DNA of 64,000 nt from an uncultured Fibrobacter sp. (GTDB lineage Bacteria > Fibrobacterota > Fibrobacteria > Fibrobacterales > Fibrobacteraceae), in NCBI RefSeq assembly GCF_947166265.1, contig NZ_CAMVDO010000016.1:1-64000 (forward strand). Reading direction: 5' to 3'. Under the pieces are notes generated by a model. The model was not told where the DNA came from and did no database searches. It worked only from the letters and a program-made list of their open reading frames with translations. Positions 42,010-50,366 of the stretch are shown one piece after another (the stretch's first letter is position 1; each line of letters opens with the position of its first letter). The position numbers and the translations under genes were made by a program.

Positions 42010-42956
42010 AGCACCCCCCGGATATTTGTTTCGTAGCGCAACGCTTTCAGGAAGTAGTGGACGTTTTCCTTGTTGACTTTGTACAGGTCGCCGATGGAAT
42101 TTTCAATCTCGATTTTCTCGAACCATCCGAGCGAAAGCAGGTTTATCCACAAAGATACGTCTGTTTCGGGGAATTTTTCCTGGATGCGAAAAATCCATTC
42201 GGGGCCGTTTTTCGGGGGCTCTTCTTCGAGGGTAGACAGAAATACGAGTATCTTTTTTTGTTTGACGCTTAATTTGTATGGACCGAAGTTGGTTTCGTTT
42301 TCGGAATTCTTTTCTTCGCTTTCCAGATAATCCGCGAGAATATGCAACAGTTCCGGATCGACAACCCTGCAGAAAATGCGTTCGCCCTTTTGCGAAAGCT
42401 TAATCAGGTGCCTCCGTAAAAGAGACTTCAGGTCTTCTTGAGTCGTCGCTGTCGAAATCTTGGTCAAGAAGCTGAATTCGCGGATAAGTTCGGCCAGGTT
42501 GAATTCGGTATCCTTCGGCTTGTGGCTTAGGTATTCGGCGAGGCTCTTGAGCGTGTTCTGCACGCGGGTTTCCACGGTGGCGCGCTTGAGCTGGTGCGTT
42601 TTCGCCGAAAGGTTTCGGATAAGCGCCAGTAGCCAGAGCGGGAGTCGCTTGAGTTCCGATTCCATGCAATCTTCGTCGACAATTGTGATGCGCGAATCCT
42701 TGCTTGCCGAAAGCTCGTATTTGAAAGGTTCCCTTTCCAGGAGTGCGGCCACGCCGACCAGGTCTCCCGGTCGCATGGTAAATACAACTGAATAGGGGGG
42801 AGTCGTTTCGCGGGCGATGAGTTCCCCTTCTTCGAGGATCACGATGCTCCGGTTCTCGCTTTTGGGCGAATAAACGACAAAACCCGCCTTCACGCTTTGG
42901 TGCGTGGGCGGGATAATTTGTTGACGCGAGGATTGTTTTGAATTCCCCTTATTCAT
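42006..42956 (-). CDS. Cyclic-nucleotide-binding-fold protein (A of pair)
   Basis: The 316-residue product has a degenerate cNMP beta-roll in its first 120 residues (SIVILEEGELIARE, FTMRPGDLVGVAALLEREPFKYELSA), followed by a part that resembles the dimerisation helix and winged-helix layout of Crp/Fnr regulators (LKRATVETRVQNTLKSLAEYL, later FSFLTKISTATTQEDLKSLLRR). The Arg of the phosphate cassette is absent. It may be a regulator that senses something else, or a scaffold. It lies 30 bases after rplS on the same strand, possibly as an extension of the ribosomal protein operon. Confidence 0.72.
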   Translation of the reverse strand: MNKGNSKQSSRQQIIPPTHQSVKAGFVVYSPKSENRSIVILEEGELIARETTPPYSVVFTMRPGDLVGVAALLEREPFKYELSASKDSRITIVDEDCMESELKRLPLWLLALIRNLSAKTHQLKRATVETRVQNTLKSLAEYLSHKPKDTEFNLAELIREFSFLTKISTATTQEDLKSLLRRHLIKLSQKGERIFCRVVDPELLHILADYLESEEKNSENETNFGPYKLSVKQKKILVFLSTLEEEPPKNGPEWIFRIQEKFPETDVSLWINLLSLGWFEKIEIENSIGDLYKVNKENVHYFLKALRYETNIRGVL

Positions 42957-42986
42957 AGGAATGCAAACGCCTCGATGAAAGGCTAA

Positions 42987-43334
42987 TTAAGCCTGACGTT
43001 CGTCGATACGAGCAGCCTTACCGCGGAGGTCGCGCATGTAGTAGATGCGAGACTGGCGAACCTTACCCGGACGGTCGAGCACGATGGAGTCGATGCGGGG
43101 GGAGTGGAGCGGGAAAATACGTTCCACGGCCACAGAGCCGCTCATCTTGCGGACGGTAAGAGTTGCAGAAATACCGGAGTTCTTCTTCTGGATCACGACG
43201 CCCTTGAACGGCTGGATACGTTCCTTGGTGCCTTCGATCACCTTCACGTTCACGGTGACGGTATCGCCAGCGCGGAGTTCAGGAAGGTCGGTCTTCAAGT
43301 TTTCGTTGTGGATTGCTTCAATGTTCAGGGACAT
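42987..43334 (-). CDS. rplS: 50S ribosomal protein L19
   Basis: The 115 residues are recognisable as L19 from LRAGDTVTVNVKVIEGTKERIQPF, the central GVVIQKKNSG, and the C-terminal VLDRPGKVRQSRIYYMRDLRGKAARI. It sits at the 30S/50S interface. It is the last gene of the rpsP-rimM-trmD-rplS operon and starts 15 bases after trmD with GAGG upstream. Confidence 0.97.
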   Translation of the reverse strand: MSLNIEAIHNENLKTDLPELRAGDTVTVNVKVIEGTKERIQPFKGVVIQKKNSGISATLTVRKMSGSVAVERIFPLHSPRIDSIVLDRPGKVRQSRIYYMRDLRGKAARIDERQA

Positions 43335-43349
43335 TTGTGTACCTCGTTT

Positions 43350-44054
43350 TTATTTGATGCCAAATTTAGTATCTTCTTCAAGATTTTTAAAGATGTCTGG
43401 GCGTCTTTCTTGCGTTCTTTTTAACGATTCTTGGCGCCTCCAGGCTTTAATGTTCGCGTGGTGGCCCGAAAGGAGCACTTCAGGGACCTTTTTTCCTTCA
43501 AAAACTTCGGGTCGGGTATAGACCGGCCATCCCAGTACCCCCTGCGCAAAGGAATCGGTTTCGCCGGATTCCTTGTTGCCGAGAGCCCCGTCCAGGAGCC
43601 TTACCACGGCATCCGTCACGAGCATGGCAGGGAGTTCACCCCCGCTCACGACAAAGTCGCCGATAGAAATCTCCAAGTCGACCTCGGACTGGCGGATGCG
43701 GTCGTCGATTCCCTTGTAGTGCCCGCAGATGAGTACCAGGTGGCTTTCCTTGGAAAGTTCCTTGGCCATCTTGTGAGTGAAGGGGATACCGTCTGCAGTC
43801 AGGTAGATGACCTTGCCGCCATCTTCCTTGACTCCCGTGCTGCGAATGGCTTTTGCGAGCGGTTCGGGCCTAAGGACCATTCCCGGTTCGCCGCCGTAGG
43901 GCACGTCGTCCACCTGGCCGTAGTCGTTGATGGCAAAGTCGCGCAGGTAGATGGTGTTGAATTCCATCAGTCCCTTGCTCTGGGCGCGTCCCATGATCGA
44001 TTGCTTCATGGGGGCAAACATTTCGGGGAAAATGGTGATGCAGTCGATTTTCAC
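43350..44054 (-). CDS. trmD: tRNA (guanine-37-N1)-methyltransferase
   Basis: TrmD methylates G37 of tRNAs that read CNN codons, using the deep trefoil knot fold. Motifs seen are CITIFPEMF at the start, YGGEPGMVLRPEPL near 52, LICGHYKGIDDR near 108 and EISIGDFVVSGGELPAM near 128. The longest frame begins at an ATG (44069), but the GTG at 44054 overlaps the rimM stop as GTGA and has GGAGG just upstream, and it gives the usual MKIDCITIFPE start of the family, so I use GTG. Length is then 234 residues, normal for TrmD. Confidence 0.95.
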   Translation of the reverse strand: MKIDCITIFPEMFAPMKQSIMGRAQSKGLMEFNTIYLRDFAINDYGQVDDVPYGGEPGMVLRPEPLAKAIRSTGVKEDGGKVIYLTADGIPFTHKMAKELSKESHLVLICGHYKGIDDRIRQSEVDLEISIGDFVVSGGELPAMLVTDAVVRLLDGALGNKESGETDSFAQGVLGWPVYTRPEVFEGKKVPEVLLSGHHANIKAWRRQESLKRTQERRPDIFKNLEEDTKFGIK

Positions 44055-44608
44055 CTTTCCTCCGGGCACAGGCTCTTTAAATAGTCTGTGCTAAAAATGA
44101 TGCTCTTGCCATCTTCGTCCACGTCCAAGACACAGTCGTCTATCCAGGGGGCGAGGATCGTCTTTGTGGAAAATTCGCTCTGAAAAGCGGCGTCGAACTG
44201 AACGTGAAACGCGTTCACGGTGGGGAGCTCTTCGACTTCGAGCACTTCGCCGATATCTCGACCGTCTTCCAGTTTTACGCGGAACCCCTCCAGATCGTCC
44301 AGGTAATATTCACCTTCGGGGGCGGGGAGCCTCTCCGATTCAGGAATCATTACGTCTGCATTTACGAAATGGGTGAGCGATTCCGGCGTGTCGTACCCCT
44401 TGAACTTGAGTAACCACAGATTGTTTGCAAGCCTGGAATCTTCCAGAGTCAATTGTACCTGTTCACCATTGGTCTTCTTTAGCATCACATCCTTGAGCTT
44501 CTCATGACGCGTGAGGTCGTGAGTGAACGGCATCGCCTTGATGTAGCCCTTGACGCCATGCGTGCGCATGAGCTGACATACGGTGATGTATTCTTGGGAT
44601 TCAGACAT
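44051..44608 (-). CDS. rimM: 16S rRNA processing/ribosome maturation factor RimM
   Basis: The 185-residue protein has the RimM N-terminal opening (ITVCQLMRTHGVKGYIKAMPFTH in outline) and a PRC-barrel C-terminal half with EYYLDDLEGFRV and IGEVLEV. RimM binds S19 and helps 30S head maturation. It stands in the classic order between rpsP and trmD, with its stop overlapping the trmD start (GTGA). A hairpin terminator lies upstream between rpsP and rimM, so its expression may be lower than that of rpsP. Confidence 0.93.
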   Translation of the reverse strand: MSESQEYITVCQLMRTHGVKGYIKAMPFTHDLTRHEKLKDVMLKKTNGEQVQLTLEDSRLANNLWLLKFKGYDTPESLTHFVNADVMIPESERLPAPEGEYYLDDLEGFRVKLEDGRDIGEVLEVEELPTVNAFHVQFDAAFQSEFSTKTILAPWIDDCVLDVDEDGKSIIFSTDYLKSLCPEER

Positions 44609-44672
44609 GAAAGACTTAGTGGGGTTTTGAATCAGCGGAAGGTGGTTGCCTTGTTCAAGCGGCTTTTTGTGA

Positions 44673-44712
44673 GAAAAAAAGCCCCGTGCCAGTTTGTGTT
44701 GTCGGCACGAGG
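44673..44712 (-). terminator. Internal terminator/attenuator between rpsP and rimM
   Basis: On the minus strand CCTCGTGCC pairs with GGCACGGGG (one G·U) across a 13-base loop and is followed by CTTTTTTTCTC. It could reduce transcription of the non-ribosomal-protein genes downstream. Confidence 0.8.
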
Positions 44713-44730
44713 ATCCTTTTCAAGCGAAAA

Positions 44731-45171
44731 TTATGCTTCGGCAGCGGGTGCTTCTGCAGGAGCTTCTGCGGCGGCAGCGGCTTCAGCAGCGGCGGCTTCC
44801 TTGGCGGCCTTTTCAGCTTCGATCTTGGCGAGAGCCTTAGGACCGAGCTTGGCCTTCTTGGCCTTTTCAGCACGCGGAGTAGCGGTCTTGCCTTCGATAG
44901 AACGGCCAGCGCGGATTTCGTGGAAGAGATCCATGATGCCGACCTTCTTGAGGAGGCTACGGACGGTGTCGGACGGCTGAGCGCCGACCTGGAGCCACTT
45001 GAGCACCTTTTCCTGTTCGAACTTGATTTCAGGAGCCTTGGTGTTCGGGTTGTAGAAACCCACCTGTTCGATAAAGCTATCGTCGCGAGCCTTGCGGGAA
45101 TCAATCACCACGGCGCGGTAGATGGGGTTGTGACGCTTGCCGAAACGAGCGAGACGGATAACGGTTGCCAT
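44731..45171 (-). CDS. rpsP: 30S ribosomal protein S16 with Ala-rich tail
   Basis: The first 85 residues are S16: VIRLARFGKRHNPIYRAVV, GFYNPNTKAPEIKFE and the VLKWLQVGAQPSDTVRSLL block. The last 45 residues (EKAAKEAAAAEAAAAAEAP-like) are an Ala/Glu/Lys-rich extension not present in short S16 proteins; total length is 146 against the usual 80-90. Such tails occur in Bacteroidetes/Chlorobi-group relatives. It is the first gene of the rpsP-rimM-trmD-rplS operon and has a good promoter about 70 bases upstream. Confidence 0.96.
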   Translation of the reverse strand: MATVIRLARFGKRHNPIYRAVVIDSRKARDDSFIEQVGFYNPNTKAPEIKFEQEKVLKWLQVGAQPSDTVRSLLKKVGIMDLFHEIRAGRSIEGKTATPRAEKAKKAKLGPKALAKIEAEKAAKEAAAAEAAAAAEAPAEAPAAEA

Positions 45172-45240
45172 TTTAACCTCTTATTTGTTTATCTTCCCGT
45201 TTTTCAGGGAAAATGGGGTTTGTTTTATTGTTTTGGGCCA

Positions 45241-45269
45241 AATATAGCAAAATAACCCTTGTGTGTAAA
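45241..45269 (-). promoter_or_regulatory. Promoter of the rpsP operon
   Basis: Read on the minus strand, TTTACA (45269-45264) and TATATT (45246-45241) are separated by exactly 17 bases. The rpsP ATG lies 70 bases downstream. Confidence 0.78.
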
Positions 45270-45338
45270 GGACGGAATGTAAAATTTTTTCCGTTCTTTA
45301 CATATAAATTAACTGAAATTTAAGGCTTTTTAAGCACG

Positions 45339-45368
45339 AAAAAAGCCCAAAAACGTCGTTTTTGGGCT
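45339..45368 (-). terminator. Terminator of purF
   Basis: AGCCCAAAAAC pairs with GTTTTTGGGCT around a 3-base loop; on the minus strand TTTTTTCGTG follows. It lies 24 bases after the purF stop. Confidence 0.85.
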
Positions 45369-45391
45369 AAAATCGGTGATTTTACTGCTTT

Positions 45392-46870
45392 TTATTCTTT
45401 ATCCTTGCCTTCGCGGTCTTTATCCGCATGGCAAGGGCAATGGTAGCAGTCTCCCGTTTCGGCGTAGTCCTTGCCGCTCCAGCAGTAGGTGCAGAGCTGG
45501 TCTTCGGGGAGGCCGATTGCCTGGATTACGTCGTCGATGCGTTGGAAGGCGAGTGTCGTGAGGTTCAGCTTCTGGCGGATATATTCCACCATGCCCTTGT
45601 AGGCTTCGCCATCCGGATCGGTGTACTTCTCGATATCGGCGTTTTCGCCTTCCTGGTCGCGGATGTAGCGACGGGTGATCAGGTCGTATTCGTTCTTGGA
45701 ACGGGAGAAGTTGATGAACTTGCAGGGGTAAACGAGCGGCGGGCATGCAATGCGCATGTGCGTTTCTTTACAACCAAGCGAATAAAGCTTCAGGGCCTGC
45801 TTACCGAGCTGCGTGCCGCGTACAATGGAGTCATCGCAGAACACCAGGCGGCGGTCCTTGATGAGACCCGGAATCGGGATCAGCTTCATGGAAGCCACGC
45901 GTTCGCGCTGCTTCTGGTCTTGCGGCATAAAGGAACGAGCCCAGGTCGGCGTGTACTTGACGAACGGGCGTGCGAACTTGATGCCTGCTTCGTGGGCGTA
46001 ACCGAGGGCGTGAGAAGTTCCGGAGTCAGGAATGCCGCAGGCGGCGTCGGCTTCGGTGGGAGTGCGCTTTGCAAGGGCGGAACCGCAGCGGTAGCGGGTC
46101 ATTTCCACGTTGCGACCTTCGTAGGTCGAAGCGGGGTAGCCGTAGTAAACCCAGAGGAAGGAGCAAATGGCCATCTTCTTGCCTGGGGCAACGAGCGTCT
46201 TGTCGCCGTCCGGTGTGAGTTCGGCGATTTCGCCCGGGCCCATGTCGCGAACGTATTCAAAGCCGAGGTTGTGGAGGGCGCAACTTTCCTGCAGGGCGAT
46301 CATGGCGCCGTCTTTCTTGCCGAGTACGATCGGTGTGCGGCCCCACTTGTCGCGGCTTGCGTAGAATCTGCCTTTTTCGTCCATCAAAAGGACGGAGCAG
46401 CTACCCTTGATTTTTTCTTGGACGTACTTGAGACCGTCGACAATGGAATCCTGCGTGGCAATCAGGGCGGACACCACTTCGGTCGGTCCGACCATTCCGC
46501 TGGTCGTGGAGTACTGGAGCTGCATGCAGTTATTCTTGAACAGCTCGTTCTTGATATCTTCGATGTTTGTAATCAGGCCGACCGTCACGATGGCGAACGT
46601 GCCGAGCTTGGAGGTCATCACGAGCGGTTGCGGGTCGGTATCCGAAATAACGCCGATGCCCACGTTTCCGGCAAAAGAGGGCAAGTCGTGTTCGAATTTG
46701 CTGCGGAACGGGGTGTTCTGGATATTGTGGATAGAACGATGAAAATGACCGTTGGCCTTGAGAACAGCCAAACCGCCACGGTGGGTTCCCAAGTGTGAAT
46801 GGTAGTCGGTCCCGAAGAAAAGGTCGCTTACGCAATCTTCTTTAGAAACAACACCGCAAAAGCCGCCCAT
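45392..46870 (-). CDS. purF: Amidophosphoribosyltransferase (PurF-type)
   Basis: The enzyme makes phosphoribosylamine from PRPP and glutamine, the first step of purine synthesis. The N-terminal glutaminase part begins MGGFCGVV, with the likely nucleophile Cys at residue 5, so a four-residue leader would have to be removed, and shows YHSHLGTHRGG. The PRPP-binding loop is VFCDDSIVRGTQ near residue 350. The C-terminus is Cys-rich (LCTYCWSG, then CYHCPCH), consistent with the Fe-S cluster found in one class of PurF. Upstream AAGGAG is well placed. The gene is monocistronic, with a terminator after it and no other pur gene nearby. Confidence 0.88.
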   Translation of the reverse strand: MGGFCGVVSKEDCVSDLFFGTDYHSHLGTHRGGLAVLKANGHFHRSIHNIQNTPFRSKFEHDLPSFAGNVGIGVISDTDPQPLVMTSKLGTFAIVTVGLITNIEDIKNELFKNNCMQLQYSTTSGMVGPTEVVSALIATQDSIVDGLKYVQEKIKGSCSVLLMDEKGRFYASRDKWGRTPIVLGKKDGAMIALQESCALHNLGFEYVRDMGPGEIAELTPDGDKTLVAPGKKMAICSFLWVYYGYPASTYEGRNVEMTRYRCGSALAKRTPTEADAACGIPDSGTSHALGYAHEAGIKFARPFVKYTPTWARSFMPQDQKQRERVASMKLIPIPGLIKDRRLVFCDDSIVRGTQLGKQALKLYSLGCKETHMRIACPPLVYPCKFINFSRSKNEYDLITRRYIRDQEGENADIEKYTDPDGEAYKGMVEYIRQKLNLTTLAFQRIDDVIQAIGLPEDQLCTYCWSGKDYAETGDCYHCPCHADKDREGKDKE

Positions 46871-46970
46871 ATATACTCCTTGAGTGATTGGGAAATTTTG
46901 AACCTAAAGGTAGAAATTTTTGCGCGGGTTATTAAGCCCCCAAAAACATATTTATTCATGTTTTAAGGGA

Positions 46971-48755
46971 CTAATCTTCGTCCAAGACGCAACGGATTGT
47001 ATATGCATAGGCCTTGTTGGAAGTTTCAACAGAGCTGTTATCATTGTCTACGATAACCAAGCCCCAAGCCTGTTCATCCGATTCAGCATCATCGCTAGAC
47101 CAGAAGTTAGCTTCAGTGCCCATAGGCTTCTTCGCGCTGATATTATAGTATCCCAAGAAGTCAACATTGAAATTGAGAACCTTATCAGTATTATCAAGGT
47201 CTGCAAAGCCACTCTCGGCCACATCGTTAGCAAATTCGCTAAGCGCTTCGAGTTCGTCCTTGGTCGGCAATCTCCAGCCAGCCGGGCATGCTCCTACAAC
47301 CTTGTCTTTTTCCTCAAGGCTCGTTTCACTAAGATCAACGTCACTTCTCATATCACCGATACCCATTGCAGAGTTCCAAGTATAGTAGCGACCTTCAGCA
47401 GCCTCGAAGTTTTCAAAGGGGTCGTCCTCGTAATACAGCACACCGCTTCTAGCATCAAGAGAAATACTTAAAGTATCGCCCGTTGCTTTGTCAATTTCAT
47501 ACACCTTCTTCGGCAGTTTATATTGGAAGGCGAGGTTTTCAGTAAACCAGGTCACCCCGTTAATCTTCTTAAACGCATAGATGTGATTATCTCGAATATC
47601 GCAGAACTTCTTTTCTGGATTATAGGCAACCCCACCGCACAGATTAGGATCGGATTCAACACCACAGGTGGTTTTCAGTCCTTCAAGAGTGGCGAAAAAC
47701 TCCTGCAGCTGTTCTGGTGTATAGTTTTTAGGCGGTTCTCCAATCAAATTACCAAATAAGCTTGCGCTAGAGGACTCTACATCGTTATTTTCTTCTGTAG
47801 GAAAAAGAGACTGGCCGATTATATTGTAGGCGGCTTCAAGTCTATCGTCATCTGCATACTTACAGTAGTCCCTGATAGAGTCCGTTACACCATCATGCTT
47901 CTTATCGCAATACTGATTCATGGAAAATTCTTCACCGCCGCACTTTTTCGTAATGATGCCAGCCAAGCAGAATTCATCTGTTTTGGTTGCACGGTTGGTT
48001 ACAACTTCGTAGGTTCCGCTTTTTGTCCTCTTTATTTCAGAGCACAATGGGGCAACAACACCATTATTGCAGAATTCTCTATTAATAGTGTATGTTTTGT
48101 CCCCGCACTTGTCGTAGAGCTTGCCAAGCACGCAGAACTGATTGGCTGGATCATAGGGCTGATTGCCGCACATAGCCTTGTAAAGGGTTACCGCAGCTGC
48201 ATCACCGCACTTCACGGTAACGGAACCTTCACCATTGTCCGTGCTGACGCAGTTTACTCCATCATTACCATTCCAGATGGTGCCGACAAGTTTGTCATCG
48301 CAGTACATTTCCATACCGCTTTGGCCATCCTTTTCAACGGTCTTGGCAGTACAGTTTGTTCCATTAGAACCGGCTTCTCCGTTCAGCAGTTTACCGACAG
48401 ACTTGCTGCCGCAAATCACTTCGTAACCATTTTTGTCTGAAAGTTCCTTGACGGTACAGCTTTCGCCTGCTTTGCCATCCTTACCATTCGTTCCGTTTTC
48501 TCCATTGGCTCCTGTAATGCCTTGCTTACCGGTAGCGCCGTTTTTACCATTTAGCAAGACGCCTACAGAGTCACCTCCGCAAAGGACTTTATAGCCAGAT
48601 CCGTCCTTCAACGACTTGACTTCGCAGCTGGCGCCGTTATCACCGTTAATGCCATTAACTCCATCAATTCCATCGCGTCCGTCTTCGCCGGAGCAAGCGA
48701 GGAGTCCAAACATGAGTGCGACACAACCCGCAACAATGAGATTCTTGTATTTCAT
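46971..48755 (-). CDS. Lipoprotein with collagen-like repeats, tandem Cys modules and a FISUMP domain
   Basis: A lipoprotein signal peptide (lipobox LLACS, Cys near residue 21) is followed by Gly-X-Y stretches (six triplets from GEDGRDGIDG, then about nine from GKNGATGKQG). Between and after them are four copies of a 28-residue module with two cysteines, such as SCEVKSLKDGSGYKVLCGG ending in LLNG or IWNG. The middle has further CG…FC repeats, and the last 180 residues are a FISUMP domain (VTWFTENLAFQ, RYYTWNSAMG, CPAGWRLPTKDE, FWSSDD, IRCVLDED). It is probably a surface-exposed fibre-like lipoprotein. It is divergent from the diguanylate cyclase gene. Confidence 0.88.
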   Translation of the reverse strand: MKYKNLIVAGCVALMFGLLACSGEDGRDGIDGVNGINGDNGASCEVKSLKDGSGYKVLCGGDSVGVLLNGKNGATGKQGITGANGENGTNGKDGKAGESCTVKELSDKNGYEVICGSKSVGKLLNGEAGSNGTNCTAKTVEKDGQSGMEMYCDDKLVGTIWNGNDGVNCVSTDNGEGSVTVKCGDAAAVTLYKAMCGNQPYDPANQFCVLGKLYDKCGDKTYTINREFCNNGVVAPLCSEIKRTKSGTYEVVTNRATKTDEFCLAGIITKKCGGEEFSMNQYCDKKHDGVTDSIRDYCKYADDDRLEAAYNIIGQSLFPTEENNDVESSSASLFGNLIGEPPKNYTPEQLQEFFATLEGLKTTCGVESDPNLCGGVAYNPEKKFCDIRDNHIYAFKKINGVTWFTENLAFQYKLPKKVYEIDKATGDTLSISLDARSGVLYYEDDPFENFEAAEGRYYTWNSAMGIGDMRSDVDLSETSLEEKDKVVGACPAGWRLPTKDELEALSEFANDVAESGFADLDNTDKVLNFNVDFLGYYNISAKKPMGTEANFWSSDDAESDEQAWGLVIVDNDNSSVETSNKAYAYTIRCVLDED

Positions 48756-48903
48756 AGGACAAATTTTACATAATTTCGGGACAATTGTGTCAGAAATATG
48801 CTGATTTTCTTATTTCTATTGTGGAAAAAGCGAAAATCCTGTTACCATTTCCCCTAAAAAAGTTTATTTTTTTTGATAGAAGACACAAGTTTGGGAAGAA
48901 AAT

Positions 48904-50277
48904 ATGAATATGCAGCTCACCTTTGAAGATGTCGCTTCGGCACTTTCGCTTGACTACGAGTGCGTCTTCTTTGTTGATATTGAAACGAATAATTATTCGA
49001 TGTTCGCTTTCCGTGGTAAGCACCAGAAGCTGGATTTGGTGGATTCCCGTGATTTTTGGGCCGACACCAAAGTCAATATGGCGGCGGTCGTGTATCCGGA
49101 AGACAAACAGGCTTTTGGGGAGCATATCAACCGTGAGTCGCTGCTAAAGGCCATTAAGGACGACAAAGTCTTTGATTTCAAGTACCGTCTGTTGGTTGAA
49201 GGGGAGCCCGTCTGGTTTCAGATGAAGGCTGTCCAGGCTCGTTCCCAGGGGCGTGAATATTTGATTATCGGCGTGAACAATGTCGATAAGCGTGAACGCG
49301 AACGCATTGAACTGGAAAAGAAGGCCGACAAGAGTCAGACGTACGGCCAGATTGTGATGGCGCTTGCGGAACGTTACGACGCCCTTTACATGGTGGATTT
49401 GAAGACGGACCATTATGCTCTGTACAAGAGTGAACGCCTGTTCTGCGAACTCAGTGTCGCTTTCGAAGGAGAAGATTTCTTCAACCAGTTGCAGAAAGAT
49501 GCGATGACCGTCATCTATAAGGAAGATATTCCCCTGATTGCGACCGGATTGGAAAGAGAGAGCCTTTTGAGGGAACTCGATGAACACGGCATGTTCTCCT
49601 TGACGTATCGTCTGAATACGTCGACGGGCCCGCAGTATGTGAACCTGGTGGCGGTTTATGCCGACAAAAATCACGTGGTGATCAGCGTGACAAACGTGGA
49701 TGCCAATGTGCGCCGCGAACAGAAGATTAGGGATGAGTCAACGGCTAACTACGAAAAGGCGCGTCGTGACGACTTGACGGGAATCAAGAATAAGAATGCC
49801 TACGGCGAGTTCGAAAAGAAGCTGGACCAGCAAATCCAGTCGGGCGAACCGGTGGAATTTGCCATTGCCATTTGCGACGTGAACGGCCTCAAGACCGTAA
49901 ACGATACGCAGGGGCACAGGGCGGGCGATGACTATATCAGGGGTGCGTCGAAGCTTGTCTGCGAAACCTTTAAGCATAGCCCCGTATTCCGTGTGGGTGG
50001 CGATGAATTTGTTGCGATTCTTCGCGGCTACGATTTTGAAAATCGCGACAGCTTGGAACAGAATTTTGTTAAAATCGTTAAGGATAATTCAGAGCACGAC
50101 AAGGTTGTTGTGGCTTGCGGAATTTCCGTGTTCGATCAGGCCCATGACAAGAGTGTTTCTGCGGTGTTTGAACGTGCCGATGCCATGATGTACAAGAACA
50201 AGATGTCCATGAAGGGCGGACGTGACGAAATCATCAATACGATTATCCGCACCATCGGCGCAAGAACAACAATCTAG
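48904..50277 (+). CDS. Diguanylate cyclase with two PAS-like sensor domains
   Basis: The C-terminal 165 residues form a GGDEF domain: RRDDLTGIKNKNAY, AICDVNGLKTVNDTQGH, and the intact catalytic VGGDEFVAI near residue 362. It should make cyclic di-GMP. No RxxD inhibitory site is found five residues before GGDEF, so product inhibition may be absent. The first 285 residues contain two similar PAS-like domains (FFVDIETNNYSMFAF and MVDLKTDHYALYKS are the matching strands). No membrane segment is seen, so it is cytoplasmic. GGAAGA lies just before the ATG. Confidence 0.9.
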   Translation: MNMQLTFEDVASALSLDYECVFFVDIETNNYSMFAFRGKHQKLDLVDSRDFWADTKVNMAAVVYPEDKQAFGEHINRESLLKAIKDDKVFDFKYRLLVEGEPVWFQMKAVQARSQGREYLIIGVNNVDKRERERIELEKKADKSQTYGQIVMALAERYDALYMVDLKTDHYALYKSERLFCELSVAFEGEDFFNQLQKDAMTVIYKEDIPLIATGLERESLLRELDEHGMFSLTYRLNTSTGPQYVNLVAVYADKNHVVISVTNVDANVRREQKIRDESTANYEKARRDDLTGIKNKNAYGEFEKKLDQQIQSGEPVEFAIAICDVNGLKTVNDTQGHRAGDDYIRGASKLVCETFKHSPVFRVGGDEFVAILRGYDFENRDSLEQNFVKIVKDNSEHDKVVVACGISVFDQAHDKSVSAVFERADAMMYKNKMSMKGGRDEIINTIIRTIGARTTI

Positions 50278-50297
50278 TTCCTCAAACGCAAGTCTCG

Positions 50298-50325
50298 GTC
50301 ATATCCATACAAGTATGGCTATGAC
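50298..50325. terminator. Hairpin after the diguanylate cyclase gene
   Basis: GTCATATCCATAC-AAG-TATGGCTATGAC forms a stem with one mismatch. There is no clear T run, so termination is only possible. Confidence 0.35.
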
Positions 50326-50366
50326 TCTCAACCTTTGCATTTGTCCGAATTAGTTATATTGCGGGT

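Noticed and set aside
42987-43334. rplS followed by a strong terminator
   Set aside because: AGGCT…AGCCT after rplS is only a 5-bp stem without a T run, so I did not list it.
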